64,000 nucleotides of DNA from Siphonodentalium dalli (lineage: Eukaryota > Mollusca > Scaphopoda > Gadilida > Siphonodentaliidae), in NCBI GenBank assembly GCA_032622095.1, contig CP136066.1, positions 113,855,319 to 113,919,318 on the forward strand. The letters run 5' to 3'. Shown here piece after piece: positions 23,506 to 36,860 of this stretch; position 1 is the stretch's first letter, and each line of letters begins with the position of its first letter. Made by a program: the position numbers and the translations under genes. The notes under the pieces were generated by a model. The model had not been told where the DNA came from, ran no database searches, and saw only the letters and a list, made by a program, of their open reading frames with translations.

Positions 23506-24432
23506 ATGCCTGACAAACGTCTACCAGCATCAACATCAAGCGCTGATGAAAGCTTGCATACGGAATCGGTAAAACCTAAATTAAAGGCGGTATTGCCAAA
23601 TAAAAAACAAAAAACAACACCTAGCCAACCAACATTGAACTTTGGTCCTGACCCCAAAAAACAAGACAATAGTAACTCAGCCATTGAGAAAAGTTTGGAG
23701 TTGATAAATAAGAATCTGGATATGCTTGTGACAACAGAACAATTAGATAATAGACTTAAGCCGTTGGTGAAAGTGGATGACTTGAACACAATTCTGGAAA
23801 AGATGAGAGGTGACTATGACAAAAGAATAGTAGATGTGAGGGATGAATTTGCAAGCAACATTTTCAAATTAGAAAAATCAATGGACTCATTAAAGCAAGA
23901 AGTGAAACAGCTAAAAGATGATTCAGATGATAAAAGTGATGAGATAGTAAAACTCAAAGAAGTAAACAGAAAGCTAAATGATAACATCAATAATCTAGAG
24001 CAACAGACAAGGAAGGAGAGTGTGATAATATTCGGGATAGATGGTGACAGTAAGAATGAAACTCGGCTGGAATGCGAACAGAAAGTTGTAAGAATGTGCA
24101 ATGAGAAGTTAAGTATGAAAATAACATTGTCATATATCAGTATTGCACATAGACTGGGTCACTATACTGACAATCAAGACCAACCTAGACCTATGATATG
24201 CAAATTTGTATCTAGAAGAACAAAGAATGAAGTGATTGGTGCAAGAAAGGTGTTGAAGGGGCAAAAGACTGTCATAAAAGATGACCTCACCCAAATAAAC
24301 AATATCTTGTTGAAAACAGCAAAAGAAACACAAGGGGTTAAAGATTCGTGGACAATGAATGGTAAAATATTCATAAAATATACTCATGATAACAAGAGAA
24401 ACAAAGTTATTAAATGTTTGAGAGACATATAA
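23506..24432 (+). CDS. LINE-type ORF1 protein (L1 ORF1p / transposase-22-like), intact, 308 aa
   Basis: This uninterrupted ORF begins at MPDKRLPASTSSADESLHTE. It has a basic, Pro/Gln-rich N-terminus, then about 100 residues of heptad-like Leu/Lys/Glu sequence (roughly residues 60-165), a likely coiled coil for trimerisation. An RRM-like segment follows with VIIFGIDGD, AHRLGHY and RPMICKFVSRRTKNEVIGA. The C-terminal part includes DDLTQINNILL and a basic end. This layout is that of non-LTR retrotransposon ORF1 proteins, which are RNA-binding chaperones. No endonuclease/RT ORF follows; tandem repeats do. It could be a solo intact ORF1 remnant, a co-opted gene, or part of a LINE whose ORF2 was displaced. 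I started at the first ATG. The frame is open slightly upstream but without ATG. Confidence 0.8.
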   Translation: MPDKRLPASTSSADESLHTESVKPKLKAVLPNKKQKTTPSQPTLNFGPDPKKQDNSNSAIEKSLELINKNLDMLVTTEQLDNRLKPLVKVDDLNTILEKMRGDYDKRIVDVRDEFASNIFKLEKSMDSLKQEVKQLKDDSDDKSDEIVKLKEVNRKLNDNINNLEQQTRKESVIIFGIDGDSKNETRLECEQKVVRMCNEKLSMKITLSYISIAHRLGHYTDNQDQPRPMICKFVSRRTKNEVIGARKVLKGQKTVIKDDLTQINNILLKTAKETQGVKDSWTMNGKIFIKYTHDNKRNKVIKCLRDI

Positions 24433-24579
24433 TTAAACATTCCCATAATGTGCAGATTGGAAATGTTTTTCTATTGTTTGATCACCAGCCATGTCCACTA
24501 AATTGTAGTGAATATTATCAGTCCACTATGTCCATTAGTATATGGTATACATGTGTGTTTAAAGTCCTTTGAAAAAGTC

Positions 24580-24700
24580 AGTCCATATATGTGTATATGT
24601 ATGATGTGTATATGTATGTATATGCATGTGGGTATATATGTATGTATATCTATATGTATGTATATATATATGTATGTTGTGTGTGTATATATATGCATGT
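24580..24700. repeat. TATG/TA microsatellite
   Basis: Imperfect (TATG)n and (TA)n stretch immediately downstream of the ORF1 gene. Confidence 0.9.
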
Positions 24701-24719
24701 ATATATTGTTGACACAGAG

Positions 24720-27700
24720 GCATATTGCATAATGGGTGTAACTCTAATTGAAATACATTGTTGACCCCATCCCATAAATGATTAAATTACAAATATATAC
24801 ACTGGTTGACAAAATGAAGACCTACCTAGTCATGATATATCGTGATGGATAGAATTGATATGCATTCCTATCCCACACTTAAATGAATAAATTAAGTGGG
24901 TGTATCTGTAATTGGATTATATTGTTGACCCCATCCCATAAATGAATAAATTACAAATATATACATTGGTTGACAAAACGAAGACCTACCTAGTCATATA
25001 TCGTGATGGATATAATTGATAAGCATTCTTATCCCACACTTAAATGCATAAATTATAAATGTACAATTATTGTTATTACAACTGTGTCCTACACAGTCAA
25101 GATGCCACAGTGGTTGTAATTTTAATACATTTGCTGGTCCACCCTTAGATTGATGCATTGCAAATCATTGCTAATCCCACCCTGCATGACTAAATAATAA
25201 ATAATATAGTCACTGCTCATACAGCTAAGTCCAAAATGATATATCAGAATGGACCAAATTAAATTCATTGCTGAATTGCACAACTAAATTAGAAATAATA
25301 TACCCATTAATAACACAGTCAATGCTTGCCCATTCATTATGTCATGTGTGTAACTGGAATACACTGAATAAATTAAAATATATACTTTGGGTGGACAAAA
25401 AGTCCAATTAAGTCATGATATATCATAATGGACAGAACTGAACTACATTGAATGCATACATTGTATATGTACAATTATTGTTCTTATTATTACAACACAT
25501 ATGTCCTATCCGGTTATGATGTCACGATGGAAGTAATTGGAGTGCATTTGCCGCCCCCACCCTTAAATGAATGGAGCTGAAAAGCATTCTTGTCCCATCA
25601 CTAAATGAATAATTTATAAACTGTCACTTATTATTGACAGACCTCAGTCCCACCTAGTCATTATATACCATGATGGATGGAATTGGATTATACTATGACC
25701 TAACCCACTCAAGTCTCATGAATAATTTATAACAATAATATATGTTTAGCACTCTTGAGTTCTATCAAGTCATTATATCTAATTATATGAATGGATGGAA
25801 TAACATTCATTGTTGATCAAACAGTTATAATTAATATTTTGTTGTTGATACAGCTAAGTCATACAGGGGCACGTAACATATTGGATGTAAGTGTTATTGA
25901 ATGCATTTTTGACCCCACCCCTGAAATGAATGAATTAAAAATATATACTTTGGTTGACAGAGCCAAGTCCTACTAAGTCATGATATATCATAACGGATAG
26001 AATTGAAATGCATTCTTACACCACCCTTAAATGAATAAATCACAGATGTATAATTATTGATGTCACAAATGGATGAAACTAAATTCATTGCTGAAGTGCA
26101 CAATTAAATTAGAAATATATTTATTGATAACAGCCAATGCCTACCCATTCATTATGTCATGGATGCAACTGAAATACATTGAATAAATTAAAATATACTT
26201 TTGGTTGACAAAACTAAGTCATACCAAGTCATGATGTATCATAATGGATAGAATTGAAATACATTCTTACCCCACCATTAAATGGATACATTATCAATGT
26301 CCAAGTATTGTTGTTGTTGTTACAACACTTATGTCCTATCCAGTTATGATGTCACAATGGATGCAATTGGAATGCACTTGTTGGCCCCACCCTTAAATGA
26401 ATACATTGAAAATCATTGTTGACCCCACACCTACATGACTAAATTATAAATAATATATTTACTGCCCATACAGCTAAGCCCTAAGTGATATATCAGAATG
26501 GATGAAATTAAATTCATTGCTGACTTGCACAACTAAATTAGAAATGATATATTTGTTTTCCTACCCAGTTATGATGTCATAATGTAGAGGGAATACACTT
26601 AGCTGGCCCCTACCCCTAAAATAATAAACTGAATTTCATAGTTGGCCCTCACCCTTAAAATAATAAATTGAACTTCATAGTTGACCCCACCCAGCATGAC
26701 TAAATTATAAATAATTTATTTATTGCTGATAAAGCTAAGTACTAAGTGATATATCAGAATGTCACAACTATGTCCTACCATGATATGTCACAATATATGT
26801 AATTGAAACACACTGTTCCCCATTAAAAGAATAAATGGAAATTCATGTTTGACACCCACCCTTAAAAGAAATGGAAATTCATTGTTGACCCCACCCCTAC
26901 ATGGAACCCACTTCTGCATGACCAAATTATAAATAATATACTTATTGCTGAACAGCTAAGTCCTAAGTTATTCATCAAAAAGGTTTAAGTTAAATTCCCT
27001 GTTGACATGCATGACTAAATTATAAATAATATACTTATTGCTGAACAGGTAAGTCCTAAATGATATATCAGAAAGGTTTAAATTAAACTCCCTGTTGACA
27101 TGCATGACAAAATTATAAATGAAAAAATATTGCTGACACAGCTAAGTCCTACCAAATCTTGACATGTCATAAAACAAAATGAAAAATATATATTTATTGT
27201 TGACAGAACTAAGTCATACCCAGTCATGATATAAAATAACAAATGAAATTTAAATGCATTTCTTTACCACCACCCTTAAAGGAATAATTTAAAAAGTTAC
27301 TATTGTTGACAAAACTAAGTTCAACCTATTCACTACATGTCATGATGAATGGAATTATATTGAATGTATTACCCCACCCATGCATGGAATCCACTCCTGC
27401 ATGACTGAATTATAAATAATAAACGTATTGCTGAACAGGTAAGTCCTAAGTGATATATCAGAATGTCACAACTATGTCCCACCATGATGTCACAATATAT
27501 GTAATTGAAACACACTGTTCCCCATTAAAAGAATAAATGGAAATTCATTTTTGACACCCACCCTTAAAAGAAATGGAACTTCATTGTTGACCCCACCCCT
27601 ACATGGAACCCACTTCTGCATGACCAAATTATAAATAATATACTTATTGCTGAACAGCTAAGTCCTAAGTGATTCATCAAAAAGGTTTAAGTTAAATTCC

Positions 27701-29043
27701 CTGTTGACATGCATGACTAAATTATAAATAATATACTTATTGCTGAAGAGGTAAGTCCTAAGTGATATATCAGAATGTCACAACTATGTCCCACCATGAT
27801 ATGTCACAATATATGTAATTGAAACACACTGTTCCCCATTAAATGAATAAATGGAAATTCATTTTGACACCCACCCTTAAAAGAAATGGAAATTCATGGA
27901 ACCCACTTCTGCATGACAAAAGTATAAATAATATACTTATTGCTGAACAGCTAAGTCCTAAGTGATTCATCAAAAAGGTTTAAGTTAAATTCCCTGTTGA
28001 CATGCATGACTAAATTATATATATATACTTATTGATGAAGATGTAAGTCCTAAGTGTTATATCAGAAAGGATTAAATTAAACTCCATGATGACATGCATG
28101 AATAAATTAGAGATGAAAAAATCTTGCTGACACAGCTAATTCCTACCTAATTTTGACATGTCATGATGCACAATGAAAAAAATACATTTATTGTTGACAG
28201 AACTAAGTCATACCCAGTCATGATATAACATAACAAATGAAATGCATTTTTGACCCCCACCCTTAAAGGAATAACTTAAAAAGTTACTATTGTTAACAAA
28301 ACTAAATTCAACCCACTCACTACAAGTCATGATGAATGGAATTATAATGTATTTATGACCCCACCCATGCATGGAACCCACTCCTACATGACTAAATTAT
28401 AAATAATATACTTATTGCTGAACAGCTAAGTCCTAAGTGATATATCAGAAAGAATTAAATTAAATTCCCTGTTGACATGCATGACTAAATTATAAATAAA
28501 AACATATTGCTGACACAGCTAAGTCCTACCTAATTTTGACATGTCATAATGCACAATGAAAAATATATATTTATTGTTGACAGAACTATGTCATACCCAG
28601 TCATGTTATAACATAACAAATGAAATTGAAATGCATTTTTGACCCCACCGTTAAAGGAATACTGTGTGCCGGTATGTATATGTGTGAGTTCTGCCAAGTC
28701 ATTATATAAATATTATATTGTCAAATGCATTGCATTGTCAAATGGTCAAGTCACAATGGATCTAACTAGAATGTATTCTTGACCGCACCCCTCAAATGAA
28801 AATTATAACTAAGTTCTACCCAGTCATGATATATCACGATGGAAGGAATTGACACAACATAGTCCTATCCAGTCATTATGTACCGTATCGCAATGGATTG
28901 AATTCAAATACATTGTTGACCCCCTACCCTTAAATGGATGGAATTGATATACATTGTTGATCACCAACCTTAAATGAATAATATGGACATATTGTATTGT
29001 ATGCGTATATGTATATGTATAAGTATGTATATGTATGTATATG

Positions 29044-29090
<47 letters not shown>

Positions 29091-29400
29091 GTATGTATAT
29101 ATGTATATGTATGTATATATGTATATATATGTTATTTGTTTATTATATGTTTAGTATATATAATATTATTGTTATTGACACATGTAAGGACTTGTATTAC
29201 GATCCAACCCATCCAATGTTTAGGAATAATTTATAACAATATTACATGTTTGGCATTCTTGAGTTGTCAAGGCATTATGTTGATCCAATTTATTGTTGAC
29301 ATGCATGACTAAATTATAAATAATATATACATTATTGACACAGTCCTACGTGGGGTATATGCCACATTGGACGTAATTGTAATATGAATACATTGTTGAC
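24720..29400. repeat. Degenerate AT-rich tandem-repeat array (about 4.6 kb)
   Basis: The whole stretch is built from variations on a few phrases: GTTGACCCCACCCTTAAATG, AATAAATTATAAATAATATA, CTTATTGCTGAACAGCTAAG, TCCTAAGTGATATATCAGAA and CATGATATATCATAATGGA. Blocks of several hundred bp recur more closely in its centre (for example 26810-27130, 27510-27760 and 27820-28060), so higher-order duplication is recent there. No coding potential is seen. Confidence 0.85.
28996..29135. repeat. TATG/TA microsatellite inside the array
   Basis: (TATATG)n and a pure (TA)n run of about 40 bp. The Tyr/Ile/Met/Cys-rich translations are artefacts of the repeat. Confidence 0.9.
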
Positions 29401-29689
29401 CCCACAAACGCAGTCATTATATATCATAATGGGTATAATCAGATAATTAAAATGCAACATTACCCCACCCTCAACCCTTTCATTACGGGGTCTTCGCTGG
29501 TGAGTATTACAGATCACAAGTCGGTGCATTGCCCTGTGTGAGCGACAACAGTGTTCCGGCCATTTCCGGTTTCTCAATCTGTGAATGAGGAAAACGTGTC
29601 TTTTTGCAGAGCTCAAAAGTGATATAAATTCAATAAATTATTGGATAAACTACTTACTTTTCTGTTTAAAATAGGTAAATGGACAATCG

Positions 29690-30930
29690 GAGTGTGCACC
29701 AGACAATTGTAATCGAGTTTCAGGTGAAATATTGTCAACTGTAAGTGAAATAAATTCCGTTTGACTTTTGTTGTGTGGCCACCATTTTGATGTCGATAAA
29801 TGACCCCATCGAACTTTGCTTTGATTTGTAATAAGTTATACGTTAAAATTTTAGAATACAAATAAATGACAATGCACAATAAATATTGGCATTAATGTTG
29901 GACAAGGTTGAAATCCATGTTATTATTTTTTTGAAGGTAATAATCGTCTGAAAAAGTAGTCTATTTTCGTGCATAAAAAAGTTAAAGGAATCATCAGTAA
30001 CTTCCAGTAACTCACGTGCCATGTTATTGGTAATCCAATTGGCTATGGAATGCATGTTTTTATTTTATTTTTGGCTAGAATTTTCATTGTGTTTTGACAT
30101 AGTAAATACCACTACCCAACAAGAATCAACGTTATTTACATTGTGCGGCAATGGTATGGAGGGAACAGTATGAGAAGTTCTACCAACATGACTATGATTT
30201 AAGTTCTCTAGCCACAGTAGTATTCCTCAATGTGCATTAACTGCCTAAATTATCAATTTGATTGATTATAATGATCTGGCTTGCGCCTCTAGGGGAAGTT
30301 CTGCCCAATTTTTTAATTTGATTGGCTACGGGTGGTGTTAAGGATCTGACAAGTGCCTCCAGCGGAAGTTCTGCCCAAATTCTCGGGAAACAACAATGCT
30401 AGTACATATAGTAGGCCTACACGTGTTGGCGACAACAGAAGTCTGGTCAGACCTGTCACTGAACAAACTTGTAATTTTTGTAGCGATTTAAAGAGTATAA
30501 AAAAAGTATTAAATAAAGCGTTGAACAAGCAACACACCGGGATGTGAACCAGACAATTGTAATTAAGTTTGAGGTGCAATTTTGTCGAAGATAATATATT
30601 GAAACAAATTTAGTTTAATTTAATAGTGTTGTGGTGGCTGTCATTTTGACGAATGACCATAACAAATAATGATTTGATTATGTATATAACCATTTAAACA
30701 TTAAATAATTAAAATGTTGGGGGAATAATAAGTAACAGTGCACAATGAACATTGATATTAATCATAGACATGGCCAAATTCCAAGCTTACATTTTTTTGT
30801 ATGTAATAATCATCTGAATAGATAGCCTATTTTCATGCAAAAAAATGAACAAATGTTCAATAACTTTCATGCCATGTAATTGGTAATCCAATTCGCTATG
30901 GAGTACATAACTTTATTTTTGTAGGCATTT
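29690..30930. repeat. Diverged duplicated segment (two copies, about 850 bp apart)
   Basis: The stretch 29690-30065 (CACCAGACAATTGTAATCGA, later TAATCCAATTGGCTATGGA) is repeated with many substitutions at 30545-30920 (AACCAGACAATTGTAATTAA, later TAATCCAATTCGCTATGGA). No coding sequence was recognised in either copy. Confidence 0.75.
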
Positions 30931-33339
30931 TAATCGTGTTATGACTTAGTTAATGCCGATGTCCATCAAAAATCAATGCTGTTGACATTCTGCTCATATC
31001 CTTCCCAAAGACATTAACATTTGCCTCACACAAGAGAACATAATATATTGTGAGCAACCTTTTAGGTTAGACAACTTCCTGTTTACATTGTTTGAGCATG
31101 TTCATGTAAATCTGCGGGTAAAAGAAAGCCCAAGATTGATGTACTACATGTATTCCATGATTTAGGTACAACATACACATCAACTCAAATGTTAGTCAAT
31201 TTTCATTTATGAAAAGAAAGTATGTGGTATTTTCTTAAAACTATTCTAGCAAATACTCATTGATGAGTAGTGACCCCTAAGGGAATGCTCGGATAATATT
31301 CAAGTTTAACAAATCAAATGATAGGTTGTAATTGTTGAACTTATTATCTGAACATTTCCCTAAAAAGTACTTTTATTTGTGTTATACTTGCATCTGTTGT
31401 CTGCTTATTTTTTCCTGAAAACCCACCTTATTTTTTACTGAAAACCCACCAAATGATTATAGACTATTCCAATGCACTTTTATAACTGAGTGGGAACTTC
31501 CATTTAGTAAATGTGAAAATGGTTAATCGATAATAACTGGAGTCTATCATGTCCTTTAATACTACCGGTGCTGTACAACTCAACTTCTCAAGATCACCTT
31601 AGATGTATTCATCCGACGCCAGTTTTATTTATTGTAGTCTTGATGCTTGGGCACATGAAGTTGCATTACAGGATAGTTTTGTATTCTGTAATAAAAATTA
31701 ACCCTAGGTCTTGCCCAATATCTGTTACTTGTATACCTGGCGATTGTCTTCGTTGTTGTCTCATGTCAATCAACCTCCGGGTTAAATTTAACCAAATGTG
31801 CTGATGATTTCTCAGGCATATACAAGTTTTCAACCAATCATTCTACATTTATTAGTGTTATTGCTGGAAACCAAATATATAACATACAATCTTCACATAT
31901 CCTACCGGTAACTGAAAATAGACAATTGATGTTACAAGCTTTTTGTCCCTTAATACACCACCACGACCAACAGACTAATGTAGGAGAGATATTACTACAC
32001 TGAATTATGAGTGGAAAGCACATTAGCAGTGTCCACAGACATTATTTGGCAACTTCTGGGTGACATAATGAGTTGACAGAATTTTTTTTTCGAAGTCCGA
32101 ATTAAAAAAAATTGGCAAAAAAATATATTCATAGGAATTTTTTTTTTTTGCTTTCTATATGATGGTAGATGTCTCTGGCTTTGAAAAACATTGAAAATTT
32201 TATCGCCACTTGATTTTTTTCAAAAACTTGTGTCATCGCTACCTGTGTGTGCGAGTTTCATATAGGGATCCTCGCATATATGGGTGAATGCACTGGCTTA
32301 TCGTGTCAATGTAAATATTGTTTGGACAATGCATTTTCATATATATGCGAGTCTCCCTATGGGAGACTCTCATATATGAGAAAATGCATTGGCACAGGGT
32401 ATTCGCATAATTGCAGTAAGCTCCGGTCATGGAATAAATTATAAATGTAGAATCAGTGTCGTATGACAGTATGCCACGCTTGAATTTTACCAATTCATCT
32501 TATTTTTAATGGACATAATTGAAATGCATTGTCGATCGCAAATGAATCAATTAAATATATATATCCATTTTAGACAAAATACAGTTCTATCCAGTCATAA
32601 TATATCACAACGGGTAAATTAAAATGAACGTATATGCTTGTATGTGTACTCACTACATGGATGACGCCAAAATATGACCAAGGCCGAAAGGTGAATCACG
32701 ATGGCATACTATTATCTCACATCACCAGGCTTTCCTAGACCAGGCTCTTCTAGTAAATAACCGGAAAACCAAACACTTTGTAAAGAATCAATTTATAAGT
32801 CTGTTCCATATAAATTCCGAAGGCGAAAACATCACTTGCAGTACAGTAAAACACATTCGAACAATTTCGTACATAGCCTGCAAATGGGTCAACCTGGTAA
32901 ATCACCCGTGAACCACGACCTGCACGTAACGCACGGCCTTGTTGAGCTGCCGCTAATATACACAAAAATCAAAACAGTCAATGACTGTTGAGACGCTCAT
33001 CGGAATAGTCGACTGACAAAAATAGCGACTTACACAACAGCGGACCATCTTGTATATCATGCCAATGCTATGTATTACATTTGTTTATACACGAATGCAC
33101 ATGTATACACATGTATTGCTTATACTAATATGTATATATGTATATGATTCCCATCAAATTGTTCCGTAAATGTTTTATGTTCTGTTATTCCGTACTGCTC
33201 AAGATGATATTGTTGTGTGACAAGGATGCGCATGTTAGGTATCTTTATACGGACACGGTACTAAATATGCCGAAAAATGAAAGTACATTCCTGATTTGGG
33301 GTAAAATATATAACTCTAATATAATTTCAGACAATGGTT
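30931..33339. other. Intronic sequence without a recognised gene
   Basis: No family-level coding signal is seen. Around 32260-32400 several opposed copies of a CATATATGNGAG/CTCNCATATATG phrase form a local imperfect inverted repeat. The stretch 32490-32620 resembles the 24.7-29.4 kb array (TCTATCCAGTCATAATATAT). Confidence 0.4.
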
Positions 33340-36300
33340 ATCGATAGGGTGAGCTCCAGGGTGATGACTATAACTTTGCCACCGTATATAAGGGCGATGA
33401 CTGTGACAACGGGAGTAACATTTACGACATTATGAACCACCAATCAGATTATTATGCCCCACTTCAAATCAAGGAGAAACTATCAATTGAAAGGAAGACG
33501 ACGTCTCTCCTTGGGCTAAACTGCCGAAGCTTGACAGCGAACTGGGACTCATTTGTTGACCTATGTAATATTCAACACTCAGGGGAAAACTTATTTGACA
33601 TAATTGCGCTATCTGAAGTTTTTAGGGTAAGGGATACTTTCACATTAGAAGGATATCACCCATTCGAGTACAAATCTCGTCCAGACAATGATGAGGTCGG
33701 GTGGGGTCGGAATTTTCATTAAAAGTAGCCTTAAATATAAAACTAGAAATGACCTCTCGATATTCATTCCCCATGTAATTGAAACACTATTTGTAGAAAA
33801 AATCCGGGTAAAAAACATTCATACATTGTAGGCTCTATATACCGACCTAACACTGCCCCGCTCGCTGACATAGAAACCTTCTCTAATCAGCTTGACAATG
33901 TTATTACCAAACTTAACGAATTAAATGCAAAAGTATACATCGTTGGTGATTTTAACATAGACTTACTGCATTCTGATTCACACAGTAAAACAAATGCTTT
34001 CGTCAGTAATATGTTCGAACGTGGATTCATGCCAGTGATTACTAAACCAACGAGAGTAGCTGAATTCTCAGCGACTCTCATTGACCACATTTACACAAAT
34101 AGCATATCCAACTGCAAATTTCACAGTGGAATCATCCTATCGGACGTCTCAGACCACTTTGGTACATTCCACGTCGAAACCAATGATACCAATACAAAGA
34201 ATGACGTAAATCAAACAACAACTAGAATAATGTCCGAAAACAATATAACAAAATTTAAAAATCTTCTGTACAATCATTCATTCGATGAGGTCTTCATATA
34301 CCAAGACGCAGACCTAGCATATAACGCCTTTTTGCGCAGCTACTCCTTATTCTTCGAAGAAGCCTTTCCAAAAATTAAACGCAAACCACCAAACAAGTAC
34401 ACTAAACGAGAACCATGGATGACTAAAGGACTCATTCAATCGTCAGTAATAAAAAGCAAATTGTACACCAATAAGTTAAAATTTCCAACAGGTGAAAACA
34501 TAGGTAGATACAAAATATACTGCAGAATATACAACCAATTAAAACGGCGGAGTAAAAATCATTATTACGACAATATTCTCAAAGAAAATCAAGCAAACAT
34601 GCGACGCACTTGGACGATACTGAAAGAAGCCCTTAAAATATCTCATGGTTTGAATACCTTTCCTACCGAATTTTCAAATGGTACCGGTAACGGAAAACTG
34701 TCTGACCCGACAACTATCGCATGCGCATTCAACACATTTTTCGCTGACATTGGAAGAATTACCGCAAACAATGTAACACAGATTCCAGGGATGAACTTCA
34801 CCGATTACCTACCGGGGCAGTATGAAAATAACCTTTTTTATTTTCCCAACAAACAGAGATGAACTAATATCACTTTTCTCGAAACTATCTAATAAAACTT
34901 GCACAGATATAAACGATGTCTTCGTGAAACTAATGAAACAAACAATTAACGAAACGGTTGGACCACTCACGCATATTTTTAATCTCTCATTTGCCCAGGG
35001 ACTTGTGCCCGAGAAAATGAAAATATCTAGAATAATGCCTATATACAAAAAAGGGGAACGCGATCAGATTGAAAATTATAGACAAATCAGCATATTACCT
35101 GCATTTTCCAAAATAATGGACAAAATAATCAATGCTCGGCTTTCATCTTTCCTCAACAAACATAAAATTCTTCATGAACACCAATATGGCTTTCGTAAGA
35201 AACATTCTACCATTCATCCACTTATACATCTTCACATCTTCTCGAAGATGTAGCGGAATGTAATGACAAAAAAACCCGTGACTCCACCATTGCCATTTTC
35301 TTAGACTTATCAAAAGCTTTTGACACCATAAGTCACGACATTTTACTTAGAAAGCTCGATCACTATGGAATAAGGGGAATCGCTAATGACTGGTTCAGAA
35401 GTTACTTACATGACAGGCGACAATATGTAGAAGTCCATGATCATCAATCGGGAATGTTGACTATGACATGTGGAGTACCACAGGGGTCTATCCTTGGCCC
35501 CATCCTAGTTCTAATGTATGTCAACGACATGCCCAACAGCACCAATCTCAAACTTCTTTCATTTGCTGACGACACAACATTATACATGTCAGGGAATAAC
35601 TCTAAAACCATTCAGAATAAGATAAACGACGAACTAGATAAAGTATACCGCTGGTGCTGTAGTAACCGACTATCCCTCAATGAATCAAAAACTAAATATA
35701 TGTTGCTGCATCCACAAAATAACGATTTTAAATGGGCAGATCTGCGAATTAAATTGAATAAAAAGGAACTAGTTCGTGTAAGTAATCAAAACCAAGAAAA
35801 ATCACTTAAATTCCTTGGCATAATCATTGACGAAAATCTTACTTTTAAGTACCACATATCAATGCTAACCAGAAAAATATCACATGCAATATACTGTCTA
35901 TGTAAAGCCAAACGATTCCTCCCCAAAAGTGCACTAAAAACTCTGTACTTCTCCTTAATTCACAGTCATCTCCTATACGGAATAATAATCTGGGGACACG
36001 TTTCAGCATCAGGGTCTCTTTTTCGGCTACAGAAAAAAGCAGTCCGGATAGTATGCAATAAAAGATATCGCAGTCACACAGAGCCGTTGTTTAAAACTCT
36101 AAAAATTCTAAAGTTTCATGACCTGTATCATCTTCAAATCGCATTGTTCATGTATGATTGGAAAGACAAATATCTACCCCCGTCTTTCGAAAGTTTATTT
36201 AAGTATACACCAATATCAACAACACGACAGTCCGGCAACTTGGCTACTACAATTCCAAGGACGAATTTCTCTCAAATTCTACCGAGATACTCATTTCCGT

Positions 36301-36860
36301 ATGTGTGGAACTGCTTGGACACAGCACACAGATTTGCAGCTAGCAGAACCATCTTTAAATCTTCCATACGTACAAATGTGCAATCACACTATAATAGCTC
36401 AGTAACTTGTGACAACGCGGAATGCCGAGATTGTAGAAAGTAATTGGAACAATATGTATACATGTATTATTTATAATTGCGCTTAAGAGACGTGTCCTCA
36501 TTACGTGCCGTAACCCTGGATTACTCACCATTTATGGGCACATATCCATGGACACATAATTGTATAGTCATGTATTTAATCATATCTGCCCGAACAAAGT
36601 TGGATATATAAAACACAACCCCAAAAGTTTAACAACACATTTTTTCAACAGCTGACCCTCATGCAACATCTCGATTGTCACACAACAATATGATCGCCAT
36701 CTGCTTATTCTCTATTATGTATAAGGGGCGGCAGGAAGACGGCCTGTATTGGCCATGCCGCTCCTGTGCAAATTTGAAAGATATATTATTATGTTTGTGT
36801 ATTATGTATTTAATTTGTGCAAATAAACAATCCAATCCAATCCAATCCACAATTGGGATA
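33340..36860 (+). mobile_element. CR1/L2-like non-LTR retrotransposon (LINE), decayed
   Basis: About 3.5 kb containing an apurinic-type endonuclease and a reverse transcriptase on the plus strand, broken by several frameshifts and stops. It ends with AATAAACAATCC and tandem AATCC repeats (36829-36848). Such short 3' repeats are typical tails of CR1/L2-group LINEs. The 5' end is not defined. No target duplication was confirmed. Confidence 0.85.
33432..36443 (+). pseudogene. LINE ORF2: endonuclease-reverse transcriptase, frameshifted
   Basis: The endonuclease domain shows LLGLNCRSLTANWDSF and IIALSEVF near the start, then YIVGDFNIDLL (about 33943) and LSDVSDHFGTFH (about 34137), the GDFN and SDH motifs of APE-type nucleases. 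Frameshifts fall near 33710, 33830 and 34830. RT motifs follow: IYKKGERDQIENYRQISIL, LSKAFDTISHDILLRKLDHY, GVPQGSILGPI (about 35467) and the catalytic FADD in LLSFADDTTLYM (about 35560). A further frameshift lies near 35240. The C-terminus ends with a short Cys cluster (CDNAECRDCRK). The protein would nick target DNA and prime reverse transcription there. This copy cannot make it. Confidence 0.88.

Noticed and set aside
24498-24732. Overlapping ORFs after the LINE ORF1 on both strands
   Set aside because: They are driven by TATG/TA repeats and show no second LINE ORF.
28974-29312. 112-codon Tyr/Ile/Cys-rich ORF
   Set aside because: It is a translation of TATG/TA microsatellite repeats.
30207-30220. 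A further AGTAGTATT sequence in the intron as a third element terminus
   Set aside because: It matches only nine bases, has no inverted partner nearby and no 6-bp duplication.
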